Part shown: positions 6,334 through 7,057 of the stretch, piece by piece
Position numbering within the stretch: the stretch's first letter is position 1
How the letters are laid out: every line of letters begins with the position of its first letter
Origin: Deltaproteobacteria bacterium
Lineage (GTDB): Bacteria; Desulfobacterota; Desulfobacteria; Desulfobacterales; B30-G6
DNA: 7,057 bases
Reading direction: 5' to 3'
NCBI GenBank assembly: GCA_003647375.1
Contig: QMMS01000229.1
Span: 1-7,057 of the forward strand
The notes under the pieces: model-generated
Database searches by the model: none
What the model was told of the DNA's origin: nothing
The model's input: the letters and a program-made list of their open reading frames with translations, nothing else
Program-made: the position numbers and the translations under genes

Positions 6334-6723
6334 TTAAAATCTGACTTTATCCAGTCCTTTGAGATTCAACATTTGACGTGCCTCGTCAGGCGTTGCCGGT
6401 TCAATACCCAGCTCCCTGGCGATCCGGATGATCTTTTCCACTTGTTCGGCATTGCTCTTGGCCTTCACTCCCTTCTCCAGGAAAAGATTATCCTCGAGTC
6501 CAACTCTTGCATTGCCTCCCATGAGCAGAGCACCGGTACACATTTTGAATTGGTATTTTCCGGCTGCACAGACCGACCATTGAAAATTTCCGATAGCGTC
6601 CTTGGCGGAATTATACAGAAATTGGAGATTATTCATCGTGGCCTGAATAAAGCCAAGAATCCCCATCACAAACTGGAGATATACGTTTTCCCAATCATGT
6701 TTGAATTCTTTGTATGTATCCAT
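6334..6723 (-). pseudogene. Beta-keto acid cleavage enzyme (BKACE/DUF849), truncated and internally deleted remnant
   Basis: The 129-aa product is the C-terminal part of a BKACE-family enzyme; these condense a beta-keto acid with acetyl-CoA to give acetoacetate and a new acyl-CoA, and are normally about 270-310 aa zinc TIM barrels. Residues 17-24 (QFVMGILG), 49-55 (WSVCAAG), 70-79 (GNARVGLEDN), 87-95 (KAKSNAEQV) and 109-119 (PATPDEARQML) are family hallmarks. Arg73, Glu77 and Asp78 match the Arg226, Glu230 and Asp231 spacing of the characterised enzyme Kce. The N-terminal catalytic Glu and the zinc His-x-His are absent. Residues 4-16 (YKEFKHDWENVYL) normally lie well upstream of QFVMGILG, so about 60 residues seem deleted in frame between them. 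GFIQATMNN also departs from the usual GGIPATPEN. A good ribosome site (6732-6738) and ATG remain, so it may be translated, but catalysis is very unlikely. The missing-block size is from memory of the family. Confidence 0.8.
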
Positions 6724-6760
6724 ACTGAAATTCCTTTTAATGCGTTGGAAACCGTTTAGT

Positions 6761-6857
6761 GGCTGTCCGTTTTTGATGGAAGAAATAGATAAATATCATA
6801 ACATTTAAATTGATATAAACCCTTTGGTTTCAAAATACCCCACGAAAAACGACAGCC
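6761..6857. repeat. 97-bp segment bounded by imperfect inverted repeats (MITE-like)
   Basis: The left end reads GGCTGTCCGTTTTTGATGG and the right end, on the opposite strand, reads GGCTGTCGTTTTTCGTGG. Apart from a one-base indel and one or two mismatches near the inner side these agree over 18-19 bases. The interior is AT-rich and non-coding. I see no clear target-site duplication. It could be a miniature transposable element, the tips of a collapsed insertion sequence, or simply a long hairpin in the 5' leader of the operon. Confidence 0.4.
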
Positions 6858-6866
6858 CCAAGTTCG

Positions 6867-6872
6867 ATTATA
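6867..6872 (-). promoter_or_regulatory. Possible -10 box (TATAAT) for the minus-strand cluster
   Basis: The minus strand reads an exact TATAAT about 144 bases upstream of the BKACE remnant start. The best -35 at 18-bp spacing is TTACTG, which matches consensus poorly, so this is a candidate only. In such an AT-rich stretch a chance match is quite possible. Confidence 0.22.
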
Positions 6873-7057
6873 TCTCAAAATTATTGCTGCCAGTAATCGA
6901 TAAGTGGAAGCTGCGAGAAGGATTAAATAAATTTGGTTCTATAATTTCTAATGTTTGCCATAGACACAACTATTGCTGATAATGTAACATCAACAAACTA
7001 ACCAGAAGTACCGTACCAGCAGGATTTATTCACCGAAGTTTTTATGGTTTTTCCCAA

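Larger units (their letters stand above)
6724..7057. other. 334-bp AT-rich region upstream of the cluster, no gene recognised
   Basis: All six frames are interrupted. No N-terminal BKACE sequence is found here: in the remnant's own frame, stops occur about 75-85 bases upstream of its ATG. The region holds the remnant's ribosome site, a pair of imperfect inverted repeats, and a possible -10 box. The last roughly 60 bases are open in one plus-strand frame (beginning PEVPYQQDLF) but without a start codon, so I do not call a gene. Confidence 0.55.

Noticed and set aside
6864..6900. TCGATTA / TAATCGA inverted repeat
   Set aside because: Seven-base arms with a 23-base loop in AT-rich DNA are expected by chance.
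7000..7057. Plus-strand open stretch at the right edge (PEVPYQQDLF...)
   Set aside because: Under 20 codons, no start codon or ribosome site, and cut by the window edge; a transposase start was considered but nothing matched.

Overview
This window reads like an anaerobic, carboxylic-acid-degrading proteobacterium, most plausibly Desulfobacterota. That placement is an inference from the gene set and protein flavour (beta-keto-acid cleavage enzyme, acetoacetate-CoA ligase, AtoE-type short-chain fatty acid permease) and cannot be proven here. All recognisable genes lie on the minus strand, so transcription runs from the right edge toward the left.

Layout in transcription order: (1) 6724-7057 is an AT-rich gene-free lead-in with a possible -10 box and a 97-bp stretch bounded by imperfect inverted repeats. 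(2) 6334-6723 is a 129-aa remnant of a beta-keto acid cleavage enzyme (BKACE/DUF849): the N-terminal catalytic half is gone and a further in-frame block appears missing. (3) 4341-6296 is an intact acetoacetyl-CoA synthetase. (4) 4011-4340 is a 330-bp gap with a small hairpin, an orphan strong Shine-Dalgarno and an open tail in frame with the synthetase stop. (5) 2622-4010 is an intact AtoE-type permease. (6) 2472-2621 is a gap with a 16-bp perfect hairpin abutting a 14-bp palindrome. (7) 1200-2471 is a histidinol-dehydrogenase-family enzyme of the sulfopropanediol/diol dehydrogenase (HpsN-like) type. (8) 439-1203 is an SDR oxidoreductase translationally coupled to it (ATGA overlap). (9) 243-434 is a LacI-family repressor collapsed to 63 aa, with the first half of its DNA-binding motif joined directly to its C-terminal tail. 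(10) 1-158 is the start of an amidase that runs off the window.

A coherent working model, which is inference: the HisD-like enzyme and the SDR oxidise an alcohol or hydroxy acid; a BKACE transfers acetyl-CoA onto the resulting beta-keto acid and releases acetoacetate; the synthetase activates acetoacetate to acetoacetyl-CoA for thiolysis; AtoE moves short-chain acids or acetoacetate across the membrane. The BKACE copy here and the local regulator both look inactivated by in-frame internal deletions, so the cluster may be decaying, constitutive, or dependent on copies elsewhere. I see no CRISPR array, RNA gene, complete transposase or novel defence-type system. The most notable signal is the repeated pattern of in-frame internal deletions.
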